Source: Candidatus Latescibacterota bacterium
Lineage (GTDB): Bacteria > Latescibacterota > UBA2968 > UBA8231
Direction: 5' to 3'
Assembly (NCBI GenBank): GCA_022827165.1
Contig: JAJDTN010000185.1
Location: 1 to 14,874 of the forward strand
Length of the DNA: 14,874 bases
Below the pieces are notes generated by a model. That model ran no database searches. It saw only the letters and a program-made list of their open reading frames with translations, and had not been told where the DNA came from. The translations under genes and the position numbers were made by a program. Below, one piece after another: positions 7,061-14,309 of this stretch. Positions within the stretch are counted from its first letter, which is position 1; every line of letters begins with the position of its first letter.

Positions 7061-9328
7061 GTGCCCGGACACGGCGCCTCGACCCGCTCTCGAACGAGGG
7101 CGGGTTTTTTCATACCCCTCTGGACCCTGCTGCTGGCCCTGCAGCCCCCGCCTCTGCTGGCCGGGGTCCTCGAGGGCCGGCTCCTCGACGGCGACGCGGG
7201 CGAGCCCGTGGCCGGCGCCCTCCTGACCCTGCGCTCCCCCTCGGGCGCGGTCCGTTCCACCCGCAGCGACTCGGCCGGCGCCTTCCGCCTCGACGACCTG
7301 CCCTCCGGCGCCTGGGACCTGGACGCGCGGCGGCTGGGCTACCGGCCGCTGCAGGCGCGCCTGCGCACCGGCGACGGCCTCACCTCCGTCGAGTGGCGCC
7401 TGGAGCACCTTCCCCTGCTCATGGACGAGATGGTGGTCCGCGCCCGGCGCCACCCCGGCGGCGAGCCGGTGGCCGCCTTCGTCGAGACGATCTCCCTCGA
7501 CGGCCGGCGCCCCGCCGGGGCGGACCTGGCCCAGACCCTGGACCGCGCCACCGGCGTCGACGTGCGCCGCTACGGCGGGCTCGGCAGCTTCAGCACCCTC
7601 TCCATCCGCGGCTCCACCTCGGAGCAGGTGCAGATCTACCTCGACGGGGTGCCCCTCAACCGCGCCGCCGGCGGCGGCGTCGACCTGGGGGGGCTGCCTA
7701 TCGGCGGCCTGTCCAGCGTCGAGATCTACCGCGGGGCAGTGCCGGCGCGCTTCGGCGGCAACAGCCTCGGCGGCGTCGTCCACATGCGCACCCGCCCCCT
7801 CGGCAACGAGGTCCGCACGCGGCTGCGCACGGCCAGCGGCTCCTTCGGCACGCGCCAGCTCGGGGCGTCCATCGGCGGCCCCTGGAAGGAGTGGGAGTAC
7901 CTCGGGTTGGTCGACTACAGCGCCAGCCGCAACGACTTCCGCTTCCTCGACGACAACGGCACCGAGTACAACGCCGGCGACGACGACTGGGCGCGGCGGC
8001 TCAACAGCGACTTCCGCGGTCTGCGCGGCCTGGCCAAGGTCGGGCGCAATCTGGGCGCCGGCCGCCTGCAGATCCACAACACCTTCGACCTGGACAGCAA
8101 GGGCATCCCCGGCCTCGGCAACAACCAGTCCCTCCACACCCGCTACGCCACCCGGCGCCATATCGCCGAGGCTACCCTCTTCGGCCCGCTCCGCCACCGC
8201 GCCGGGTACCGGCTCCAGGCCCACCACTCCCTCTCCGAGGAGGAGTACCGGGACCTGCGGGGCGAGGTGGGCGTGGGCCGCCAGCACGACCGCAACCTCA
8301 CGCGGAGCCTGGGCCTGCGGGGCGAGGTGAACGCCCTCCTCGCGGGCCGGTCCCTGGTCACCGCCTTCGGCGCCGCCCGGCGCGAGAGCTTCGCCCCCGG
8401 CGACCTGCTGCGGCCCGAGAGCCGGCTCCTGCACAGCCGCCGCCGGGCCCTGGCCGCCGGCACCGAGGTGGAGCTCCCCCTCGGGCCGCGGCTGACCGTC
8501 AACGCCGGCACCCAGGCCGAAGCCCTGGACGACCGCTTCTTCGACCGCAAGGAGTTCGCCCCCAGCGACGTGCTGCCGAGCCGGGAGAACCGCGAGCTGC
8601 TGTGGGGCTGGCGCGTGGGGGGGAAGCTTGACCTCGGCGGAGAACTCGCCCTCAAGGCCCACCTCGGACGCTACCGGCGGGCCCCGAACTTCTTCGAGCT
8701 CTTCGGCGACCGCGGCGCCGTGATCGGCAACACCGGCCTCGTCAGCGAGCGGGGGCGCAACCGCGACCTGGGGCTGGTCTACCGGCGCCGGGTGGATGGG
8801 CCGGGACTGGAACTGGCCGAGGCCGTGTACTACCGCAACCGGGTCGACGACCTCATCCGCTTCGTGCAGAACTCGCAGCGCGTCTCGAGGCCCCACAACA
8901 TGGGCGGGGCCCTGCTGCGCGGGCTGGAGACGCGGGTGCAGGCGAAGCTGCGGCCGTGGCTGTCGGTCCGCGGCCACTACGCGTACCAGCGCGCCGAGAA
9001 CCGCACCCCCTTCTCCTTCGAGCGCGGCAACGACCTGCCCAACGCGCCGCGCCACCGGCTCCACGGGCGCGCCGATCTCGACCTGGGACGCGCCGGGCTC
9101 CACGGCGAGGTCAGCCGCGAGAGCCGCCACTTCCTCGACCGCGCCAACCTGCGGGCCGTGCCCGTGCGCGCCCTCTACAACCTGGGCGGCAGCCTGCCCC
9201 TGGCGCAGGGCCTCTCCCTCTCCCTGGAGCTGCGCAACCTGACGGACGACCAGATAGCCGACCTGTGGGGCTACCCGCTCCCGGGCCGCTTCTACGGACT
9301 CTCCATGCACTATGCCACGAACCCCTAG
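7061..9328 (+). CDS. btuB: BtuB-like TonB-dependent cobalamin receptor
   Basis: This 755-residue outer-membrane receptor probably imports cobalamin using TonB energy. It has an arginine-rich start followed by a hydrophobic signal peptide (about residues 15-35). A carboxypeptidase-regulatory-like domain comes next (about 36-115; VLEGRLLDGDAGEPVAGA...). Then a TonB-box-like DEMVVRA (122-128), a plug (about 140-245, with LSIRGSTSEQVQIYLDGVPLN and VEIYRGAVPARFGGNSLGGVV), and a beta-barrel to the end (final strand GRFYGLSMHYA). GTG at 7061 is the only standard start between the in-frame stop at 7028 and the signal peptide, and AAAGG lies 9 bases before it. The first codons overlap an intrinsic terminator. 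The riboswitch and neighbours support B12 as the ligand. The domain before the plug is absent from E. coli BtuB but common in the Bacteroidetes group. Confidence 0.9.
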   Translation: MPGHGASTRSRTRAGFFIPLWTLLLALQPPPLLAGVLEGRLLDGDAGEPVAGALLTLRSPSGAVRSTRSDSAGAFRLDDLPSGAWDLDARRLGYRPLQARLRTGDGLTSVEWRLEHLPLLMDEMVVRARRHPGGEPVAAFVETISLDGRRPAGADLAQTLDRATGVDVRRYGGLGSFSTLSIRGSTSEQVQIYLDGVPLNRAAGGGVDLGGLPIGGLSSVEIYRGAVPARFGGNSLGGVVHMRTRPLGNEVRTRLRTASGSFGTRQLGASIGGPWKEWEYLGLVDYSASRNDFRFLDDNGTEYNAGDDDWARRLNSDFRGLRGLAKVGRNLGAGRLQIHNTFDLDSKGIPGLGNNQSLHTRYATRRHIAEATLFGPLRHRAGYRLQAHHSLSEEEYRDLRGEVGVGRQHDRNLTRSLGLRGEVNALLAGRSLVTAFGAARRESFAPGDLLRPESRLLHSRRRALAAGTEVELPLGPRLTVNAGTQAEALDDRFFDRKEFAPSDVLPSRENRELLWGWRVGGKLDLGGELALKAHLGRYRRAPNFFELFGDRGAVIGNTGLVSERGRNRDLGLVYRRRVDGPGLELAEAVYYRNRVDDLIRFVQNSQRVSRPHNMGGALLRGLETRVQAKLRPWLSVRGHYAYQRAENRTPFSFERGNDLPNAPRHRLHGRADLDLGRAGLHGEVSRESRHFLDRANLRAVPVRALYNLGGSLPLAQGLSLSLELRNLTDDQIADLWGYPLPGRFYGLSMHYATNP
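7083..7110 (+). terminator. intrinsic terminator of the riboswitch, inside the btuB start region
   Basis: CCCGCTCTC (7083-7091) pairs with GAGGGCGGG (7096-7104) across a GAAC loop, with a single G-U pair, and is followed at once by six T residues (7105-7110). This is a textbook Rho-independent terminator, about 65 bases after the B12 box, so it is the likely expression platform. It lies in codons 8-17 of the receptor gene, encoding the basic end of the signal peptide (TRSRTRAGFF). A possible competing pairing is CGAGGTG (7023-7029) with CGCCTCG (7074-7080). Confidence 0.8.
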
Positions 9329-9345
9329 ACAGAAAGGCAGAACCC

Positions 9346-10749
9346 GTGTACCGGCTCTCTCTCGCCGCCGCTCTCCTGCTGACGGCGGTCCCGTCGTCGG
9401 CCCGGAGTGACCTCTTCGTCGTCACCACCGACTTCTCCACCGGCAGCGCCGCCTTCCTGGCCGCCGGCGCCGCCGAGGCCGAGGTCAACCTGCTCGGCCT
9501 TCACTCCGACGCCGTGGCGCACTACCACGACGGCCGCGTCTACGTCGTCAACCGCCTCGGGCAGGACAACATCCTGGTGCTCGACGAGACCGACCTGCGC
9601 ACGCCCCTGACCCAGTTCTCGGTGGGCAACGGGACCAACCCGCACGACATCGAGATCGTCGCCCCCGACAGGGCGTACGTGACCCGCTACGACGCCGCGT
9701 CCCTGCTGATCGTCGATCCCCGGGACGGGACGCAGCTCGGGGAGATCGACCTGGGCGCCTTCGCCGACGGCGACGGCCTGCCCGAGGTCTCGGGGATCGT
9801 GCGCGTCGGCGACCGCCTCTACCTGAGCTGCCAGCGCCTCGACCGCGACGGCGGCTGGGGTCCGGTGGACGTGAGCTACCTCGTCGTCGTCGACCTGGCC
9901 ACCGACACCGTCGTCGACGTGGACCCCGAGACCGAGGGCGTGCAGGGCATCGCTCTGAGCGCGGCCAATCCCAACAGCCTGGCCGTCTTCGGCGAGCGCA
10001 TCGCCGTGGGGGTGGTGGTCAACTTCGGAGACCGAGCTGGAGGGGTTGAGATCGTCGATGCGGCCGCAAACCGCAGCCTGGGCCTGGCCGTGAGCGAGGA
10101 GGATCTGGGCGGCGACATCACCTCCATGGTCCTCGTCGACGGGAGCCGGGGCTATGCCGTGGTGGCCGACGAGAACTTCGCCAACAGCGTGCGGCCCTTC
10201 GATCTGTCCAGCGGCGAGGTGGGCCCGCCCCTGGAGAGCACCAGCGGCGGCTTCATCCCCCACCTCGCCGTGGACGGTGGCCGCCTCATCGTCGCCGACC
10301 GCGGCAGCTGGGACGACCCGGACGCCGCCGGGCTCAAGCTCTACGCCGCGGCCTCGGGCGCCTTCCTGGCCGGGCCTGTCAACACCGGCCTGCCGCCGAT
10401 GCACGTCGTCGTCCTGAGCGACGCGGCTCCCACGGCCGTGGAGGAGATCGCCGACAGCGGCCGGCCCCGGGCCTTCGCCCTCGAGGCCGCCTGGCCCAAT
10501 CCCTTCAACGCCTCCGTGCACATACCCCTTTCCGTGGACAACTCCAACATCCCGGTTGAGCTGACCGTCCACGACCTGCTGGGCCGCACCGTCCGCACCC
10601 TGGCCCTCGGCCCCGCGGCGGCCGGTCGGCACGTCTACCGATGGGACGGCCGCGACGACGCCGGCGAGCCGGTGGGCAACGGCGCCTACCTGGTCCACCT
10701 GCGCGCCGGCGGGCAGCGGGCGGCGGGCAAGGTGATGCTGATCAAGTAG
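9346..10749 (+). CDS. secreted beta-propeller, BtuG-like B12-capture candidate, with FlgD/T9SS-type Ig tail
   Basis: This 467-residue exported protein starts at GTG 9346 with AAAGG eight bases upstream, 17 bases after the receptor gene. A Sec signal peptide (residues 1 to about 20, AAALLLTAVPSSARS) has no lipobox cysteine. Residues about 22-360 show repeated propeller-blade patterns such as GRVYVVNRLGQDNILVLD, RAYVTRYDAASLLIVDP, DRLYLSCQRLDRDGG and YLVVVDLATDTVVD. These resemble YncE/DUF5074-type proteins. Residues about 376-467 form an Ig-like FlgD/T9SS-type tail with WPNPFN (383-388) and WDGRDDAGEPVGNGAYLV (433-450). In Bacteroides, BtuG is a surface DUF5074-like propeller that binds B12 and pairs with BtuB. 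Position next to btuB under a cobalamin riboswitch suggests the same role here. B12 binding is inferred, not shown. Confidence 0.85.
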   Translation: MYRLSLAAALLLTAVPSSARSDLFVVTTDFSTGSAAFLAAGAAEAEVNLLGLHSDAVAHYHDGRVYVVNRLGQDNILVLDETDLRTPLTQFSVGNGTNPHDIEIVAPDRAYVTRYDAASLLIVDPRDGTQLGEIDLGAFADGDGLPEVSGIVRVGDRLYLSCQRLDRDGGWGPVDVSYLVVVDLATDTVVDVDPETEGVQGIALSAANPNSLAVFGERIAVGVVVNFGDRAGGVEIVDAAANRSLGLAVSEEDLGGDITSMVLVDGSRGYAVVADENFANSVRPFDLSSGEVGPPLESTSGGFIPHLAVDGGRLIVADRGSWDDPDAAGLKLYAAASGAFLAGPVNTGLPPMHVVVLSDAAPTAVEEIADSGRPRAFALEAAWPNPFNASVHIPLSVDNSNIPVELTVHDLLGRTVRTLALGPAAAGRHVYRWDGRDDAGEPVGNGAYLVHLRAGGQRAAGKVMLIK

Positions 10750-10770
10750 AAGGAGGAGACAACAACCGCC

Positions 10771-11337
10771 ATGGTCACTCTGTCGAAGCTCTACACCAAG
10801 ACGGGCGACGGCGGCATGACGCGTCTCGGCGACATGTCGCAGGTGCCCAAGACGAGCCCCCGCATCGCCGCCTACGGGTGCGTGGACGAGTTGAACTCGG
10901 TGATCGGCTTGGCCCGGTGCGGCGGCGCCGGGCCCGACGAGGTCCTCGCCCGGGTGCAGAACGACCTCTTCGACCTGGGAGCCGACTTGTGCGTGCCGCA
11001 GGCCGAGGGCGAGGAGGAGCGCCTGCGGGTGCAGCCGGGGCAGGTCCTCTACCTGGAGGAGCGGATCGACGAGATCACCCGCGACCTGGCTCCCCTGCGC
11101 AGCTTCGTCCTGCCCGGGGGGCGGACCCCGGCGGCCTGGCTGCACCTGGCGCGGACCGTGTGCCGGCGGGCCGAGCGCGCCGCCTGGCAGCTGGCGGAGC
11201 AGGAGCCGGTGGGCGAGCCGGTCCTGCTGTATCTCAACCGGCTCTCGGACCTGCTCTTCGCCATGGCCCGCGCCGCCAACGACGGCGGCGAGGCGGACGT
11301 GCTGTGGGAGCCGGGGGCAGGCGCGGCCGGGGAGTAG
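10771..11337 (+). CDS. pduO: PduO-type ATP:cob(I)alamin adenosyltransferase
   Basis: This 188-residue cytoplasmic enzyme transfers the adenosyl group of ATP to reduced cobalamin, making coenzyme B12. Family motifs are KLYTKTGDGGMTRL (residues 6-19), the phosphate-binding start of the fold; YGCVDELNS (35-43); NDLFDLGADL (64-73); SFVLPGG (111-117); RTVCRRAER (128-136); and YLNRLSDLLF (154-163). The arginines and the NRLSD segment form the ATP and corrin site in known structures. Length is normal. AAGGAGG (10750-10756) directly follows the propeller stop, though 14 bases separate it from the ATG. The gene lies inside the riboswitch operon, so it would process newly imported vitamin. The symbol cobO is used for an unrelated family with the same reaction and is avoided here. 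Confidence 0.93.
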   Translation: MVTLSKLYTKTGDGGMTRLGDMSQVPKTSPRIAAYGCVDELNSVIGLARCGGAGPDEVLARVQNDLFDLGADLCVPQAEGEEERLRVQPGQVLYLEERIDEITRDLAPLRSFVLPGGRTPAAWLHLARTVCRRAERAAWQLAEQEPVGEPVLLYLNRLSDLLFAMARAANDGGEADVLWEPGAGAAGE

Positions 11338-11416
11338 GCGCATGCGAAAGGCGTGTCTCCGGGCGTGGATGGCGATCGCAGTCCCGACCAAGAGCAGGCG
11401 GAAGAGGAGGAGCCGG

Positions 11417-12571
11417 GTGCGCAAGATCTTTCTGTGGGGCTGGATCCTCTTCGCCCCGGCGGCGGTTCGGGCGGACTGCGTCGAGGCCTGGGACCCGGCG
11501 GTTGACTACTTCCCCCGCAAGGCGGAGCTGCGCCACGCCGAGAGCTTCTCCATCGAGTACTTCGGCCACTACAAGCGGGTCACCGTGCACACCCCCTGGC
11601 CCGGCGCCGAGGAGCCCGTCCGCTACCTGCTGGTGCAGTGCGGCACCCCCGGGCCCGAGGGCCACGAGGGGGTCGCCCGGATCACGGTGCCCGTGCGCCG
11701 CTTCGCGGCGCTGTCCACGACGCAGCTGCCCCACCTCGAGCTGCTGGACCTCCTGGAGAGCCTGGCGGCGGTGAGCGACATCGAGATGGTCCACTCCCCC
11801 GGGGTGAACAAGCGCTTCGCCGACGGCGCCATCGCCGAGATCGGCCACGGCGCCGGGGTCAATCTCGAGGTGGTGCTGGAACTGGAGACCGACCTGGTCA
11901 TGACCGTGGCCTCGGCCCAGAGCCGCTACAACGCCCACCCGGTGCTGCAGCAGGCCGGCGTCGCCGTGGCCATCAACGCCGAGTACACCGAGCCCACGCT
12001 CCTCGGCCGCAGCGAGTGGCTGAAGTTCACCGCCGCCTTCTTCAACGCCGAGGCCCTGGCGGAGGAGCGCTTCGCCGAGATCGAGGCGCGCTACCGGCGC
12101 TACGCGGAGCTCGTGCGCGACGTGCCCGCGGAGGAGAGGCCTTCCGTCTTCGGCGGCTCCCTGTGGCGCGACACCTGGCACGTGGCCGGCGGCCGCAGCT
12201 ACCCGGCGCAGCTCATCGCCGACGCCGGCGGCCGCTACCTGTGGGCCGCGGAGGATACCCGGGAGAGCCTGCCCCTCGACTTCGAGGCCGTGTACGAGAG
12301 GGCCCACGCCGCCGACTTCTGGCTGACCATGCGCAACGAGTGGCTGTCGCTGGCCGACGTGCGCGCCGCCGACGAGCGCTACGCCGCCTTCGCCGCCTTC
12401 GACGAGGGCCGGGTCTACAACGCCAACGCCCGGCTCAACGAGCACGGCGGCAACGACTACTGGGAGCGGGGCATCTCCGGGCCCGACCTCGTCCTCGCCG
12501 ACTTCATCCGCATCCTTCACCCCGACCGCCTGCCGGACCACACCCTGCACTTCTACCGGAGGCTGGAGTGA
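11417..12571 (+). CDS. btuF: BtuF-like periplasmic cobalamin-binding protein
   Basis: This 384-residue ABC substrate-binding protein has the helical-backbone (TroA-like, PF01497) fold. GTG at 11417 gives an ideal signal peptide (VRKIFLWGWILFAPAAVRA, then DCVEAW), with AGAGGAGG at 11404-11410. The alternative ATG at 11342 would add 25 residues including a long Arg/Lys run (KSRRKRRSR), which is unlikely. The mature start (DPAVDYFPRKAELRHAESFSIEY) and the stretches TTQLPHLELLDLL and NLEVVLELETDLVMT match binding proteins of iron-siderophore and B12 importers. The Cys after the signal is preceded by RAD rather than a lipobox, so it is probably soluble. Operon position makes cobalamin the likely ligand. 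Its stop overlaps a GTG (GTGA at 12568-12571). Confidence 0.87.
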   Translation: MRKIFLWGWILFAPAAVRADCVEAWDPAVDYFPRKAELRHAESFSIEYFGHYKRVTVHTPWPGAEEPVRYLLVQCGTPGPEGHEGVARITVPVRRFAALSTTQLPHLELLDLLESLAAVSDIEMVHSPGVNKRFADGAIAEIGHGAGVNLEVVLELETDLVMTVASAQSRYNAHPVLQQAGVAVAINAEYTEPTLLGRSEWLKFTAAFFNAEALAEERFAEIEARYRRYAELVRDVPAEERPSVFGGSLWRDTWHVAGGRSYPAQLIADAGGRYLWAAEDTRESLPLDFEAVYERAHAADFWLTMRNEWLSLADVRAADERYAAFAAFDEGRVYNANARLNEHGGNDYWERGISGPDLVLADFIRILHPDRLPDHTLHFYRRLE

Positions 12572-12645
12572 GCCCCGTGCCGGCCTCCGCCTCCGCCGCG
12601 GCCGACGCTCGCCATGGCTCCGGACGGTTGCGCGCCGGCGCCCCC

Positions 12646-14160
12646 TCAGCGTCCGGTCCCGTCTTCCGCCGCATCCCGGACCGCCGCTTCCATGGCGGCG
12701 ATTTCCGCGTCGTCCAGCTCGGCGAACCGCTGCCGTTTCGCCGCCGAAAGCCGGCCTTCATTCTGCATGCAGAGGCGCACGAACAGGGAGGCCCGGCGGT
12801 CCGGCATGTCGACGATCCCGCGCACTGCTTGGAAGGCGCGGTCGAAGACGGCGATGAATGCGAGTTCCTCCTTGAGATCGCGGCGGACCGTGTCGGCCAC
12901 GCGGTCGTACAGGTACTCCGCGAAGGCGGTGGCGTCGAAGTAGCGGTAGAGATGTGCCGTTTCGTTGCCGACGGCGATTTCCCGCCCTGCCGTCCAGTGC
13001 CACTGGATGAACTCGAGAATCGGCCGCGAGAAGGTCTCGAGCACCTCTTCGTAGCTGCGCTGATCGCGGAGAATGGCCGCGGAGACGGGAAAGACGACCC
13101 CGGGCGGACTGTACCCCCGCCTGGCGAGAACGTGATGTACCAGGAAGCGGTGGATGCGGCCGTTCCCGTCCTCGAAGGGATGGATGAAGACGAAGGCGAA
13201 GGCGCAGACCGCGGCCGCCACCACGGGATCGACCCCCCCCTCGACAACGCGCCGGGTCAATCTCGTCCAGGCCTGCATGAGGTCGGCCACGTCCTCGGGG
13301 CGCGGGCAGATGAAGTGCACCTCCTCGCGGTACTCCCCCGCGGTGGAGCCGACGAAGTTCTGGAAACCGCGCCAGCCGCTGGCCGCGTACCGGGGGTCGA
13401 CGATCTCCCCCTGCAGGCGAACCAGGGCGGCCGCGTCGGCCGGATCGAAGTCCGGCGCCTCCTTGAGGGCGGCGACGAAGCGCTCGCTGCGCCGGGCGCC
13501 CGGGGTTTCTCCTTCGATGGCGAAGGAGGAGCGCGTCTCCTTGGTGTAGAGGTAGTTGACGGCCCGGCCGAGGATGACCGGGTCGCAGCTTTCGATGAGC
13601 GCGCGCCCCTCCCCGCCCACCTGCATGCCGATCTGCTCCATCAGCCTCGGCGTGCGGCGGACCGTGGGGCAGAGACCGGGACCGCCGAGCAGGTTGTCGG
13701 CCACGCGGTGGCGCGGGGAATTGCGGCGTACGGCGACGATATGCCTGCCGGGATCGAGGGCCATGACGTAGTTGCCGGCGCGGACGTCCTCCAGGTCCAG
13801 AGTCCGCCCGGTGAAGGTCTCGTAGAAGAACCAGGCGCGCCGGCTGAAGGCGCCCGTGGGTTCCCTCCTTGCCCAGGCCTCCAGCTCGGCCGGCTCGACG
13901 GCCTGGAGGGCGGCGACCAGCACCCCGAGATCGACCGGCTCATGGCGCAGGGCGAAACGGAGATGGGCCGCGATGGAACCGTCCGCGGCGTACTGGCGCG
14001 GATACCGCTCCACGATTCGCGAGCCGTGCACCTCGGTTTGCCGCGCGCCGGCTCCGACGTAGCTCTCTACCGCCGGCGCGGGGACGGCCAGGTTCAGCTC
14101 GCTCCTCAGCCAGGCCTGGCCGATGGGGTTCCATTTTTCCTTACCCACGGGAATCTCCAT
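12646..14160 (-). CDS. Fic family protein (AMPylase-type), inserted in the B12 operon
   Basis: This 504-residue Fic-domain protein lies on the opposite strand to all its neighbours. The catalytic motif HPFEDGNGRIHR (residues 327-338) is the full HxFx(D/E)GNGRxxR. Enzymes with it usually transfer AMP from ATP to a hydroxyl side chain of a target protein. SFAIEG (212-217) matches the autoinhibitory (S/T)xxxE(G/N) motif placed before the Fic core, so the protein is a self-inhibited class II type and needs no separate antitoxin. Residues 1 to about 190 form an N-terminal region that I do not recognise. The region after about 400 may be a helical target-binding or winged-helix part. The ATG at 14160 has no good ribosome site upstream. 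The gene separates btuF from btuC and has its own AT-rich repeated upstream region. Confidence 0.92.
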   Translation of the reverse strand: MEIPVGKEKWNPIGQAWLRSELNLAVPAPAVESYVGAGARQTEVHGSRIVERYPRQYAADGSIAAHLRFALRHEPVDLGVLVAALQAVEPAELEAWARREPTGAFSRRAWFFYETFTGRTLDLEDVRAGNYVMALDPGRHIVAVRRNSPRHRVADNLLGGPGLCPTVRRTPRLMEQIGMQVGGEGRALIESCDPVILGRAVNYLYTKETRSSFAIEGETPGARRSERFVAALKEAPDFDPADAAALVRLQGEIVDPRYAASGWRGFQNFVGSTAGEYREEVHFICPRPEDVADLMQAWTRLTRRVVEGGVDPVVAAAVCAFAFVFIHPFEDGNGRIHRFLVHHVLARRGYSPPGVVFPVSAAILRDQRSYEEVLETFSRPILEFIQWHWTAGREIAVGNETAHLYRYFDATAFAEYLYDRVADTVRRDLKEELAFIAVFDRAFQAVRGIVDMPDRRASLFVRLCMQNEGRLSAAKRQRFAELDDAEIAAMEAAVRDAAEDGTGR

Positions 14161-14220
14161 CCGAAAACGCTTATGGTCGTGGAAATAGGATTAGAATAGG
14201 CCGTTGGTGTTCAATTATCA
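14161..14220. repeat. tandem repeat, copy A, directly upstream of fic
   Basis: These 60 bases align without gaps to 14250-14309 at 45 of 60 positions, with a period of 89 bases. Best conserved are AAAACG-TTAT-GTCGTG near the fic start and GTTCAATT near the far end. The copy ends exactly at the fic ATG. It is AT-rich (25 G/C of 60) compared with the flanking genes. On the fic strand it offers TTGAAC as a possible -35, but no firm -10. Confidence 0.75.
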
Positions 14221-14249
14221 ATTATTCCGCTAGTCACGAGGATCGCCAC

Positions 14250-14309
14250 CCCAAAACGGTTATCGTCGTGCAAAAGGGGTTACAAGAGGACGTGGACGTT
14301 CAATTGCCA
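14250..14309. repeat. tandem repeat, copy B, overlapping the start of btuC
   Basis: This is the second copy of the 89-base-period repeat, 75% identical to copy A. On the fic strand, the place equivalent to the fic ATG holds a GTG (14249-14247). A 12-codon open frame follows, reading VAILVTSGIIDN, then a stop. The fic gene begins MEIPVGK, and 15 of the first 22 bases match. Copy B therefore looks like an old duplicate of the fic upstream region plus its first codons. On the other strand, both candidate btuC starts (GTG 14292 and TTG 14304) lie inside it. Confidence 0.7.

Noticed and set aside
7055..9310. Minus-strand open frame of 751 codons opposite btuB
   Set aside because: It mirrors the codon structure of the receptor gene, its product is Val/Ala/Glu/Gly-rich without motifs, and it has no ribosome site. 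It is a shadow frame.
11342..11416. ATG 11342 as the btuF start
   Set aside because: It would place a 25-residue Arg/Lys-rich stretch before the signal peptide. GTG 11417 has a much better ribosome site and gives a normal signal peptide.
9325..11424. Minus-strand open frame of 699 codons across the propeller and adenosyltransferase genes
   Set aside because: It spans two clear plus-strand genes and their junction, with no recognisable domain. It is a shadow frame caused by high GC.
12568..14199. Long plus-strand open frame continuing from GTG 12568 across the fic gene
   Set aside because: It is antisense to a well-supported Fic gene with an intact catalytic motif. Its protein is low-complexity and matches no family. 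High GC removes stops from the opposite frames. Only its first few codons may be meaningful, as a btuC remnant.
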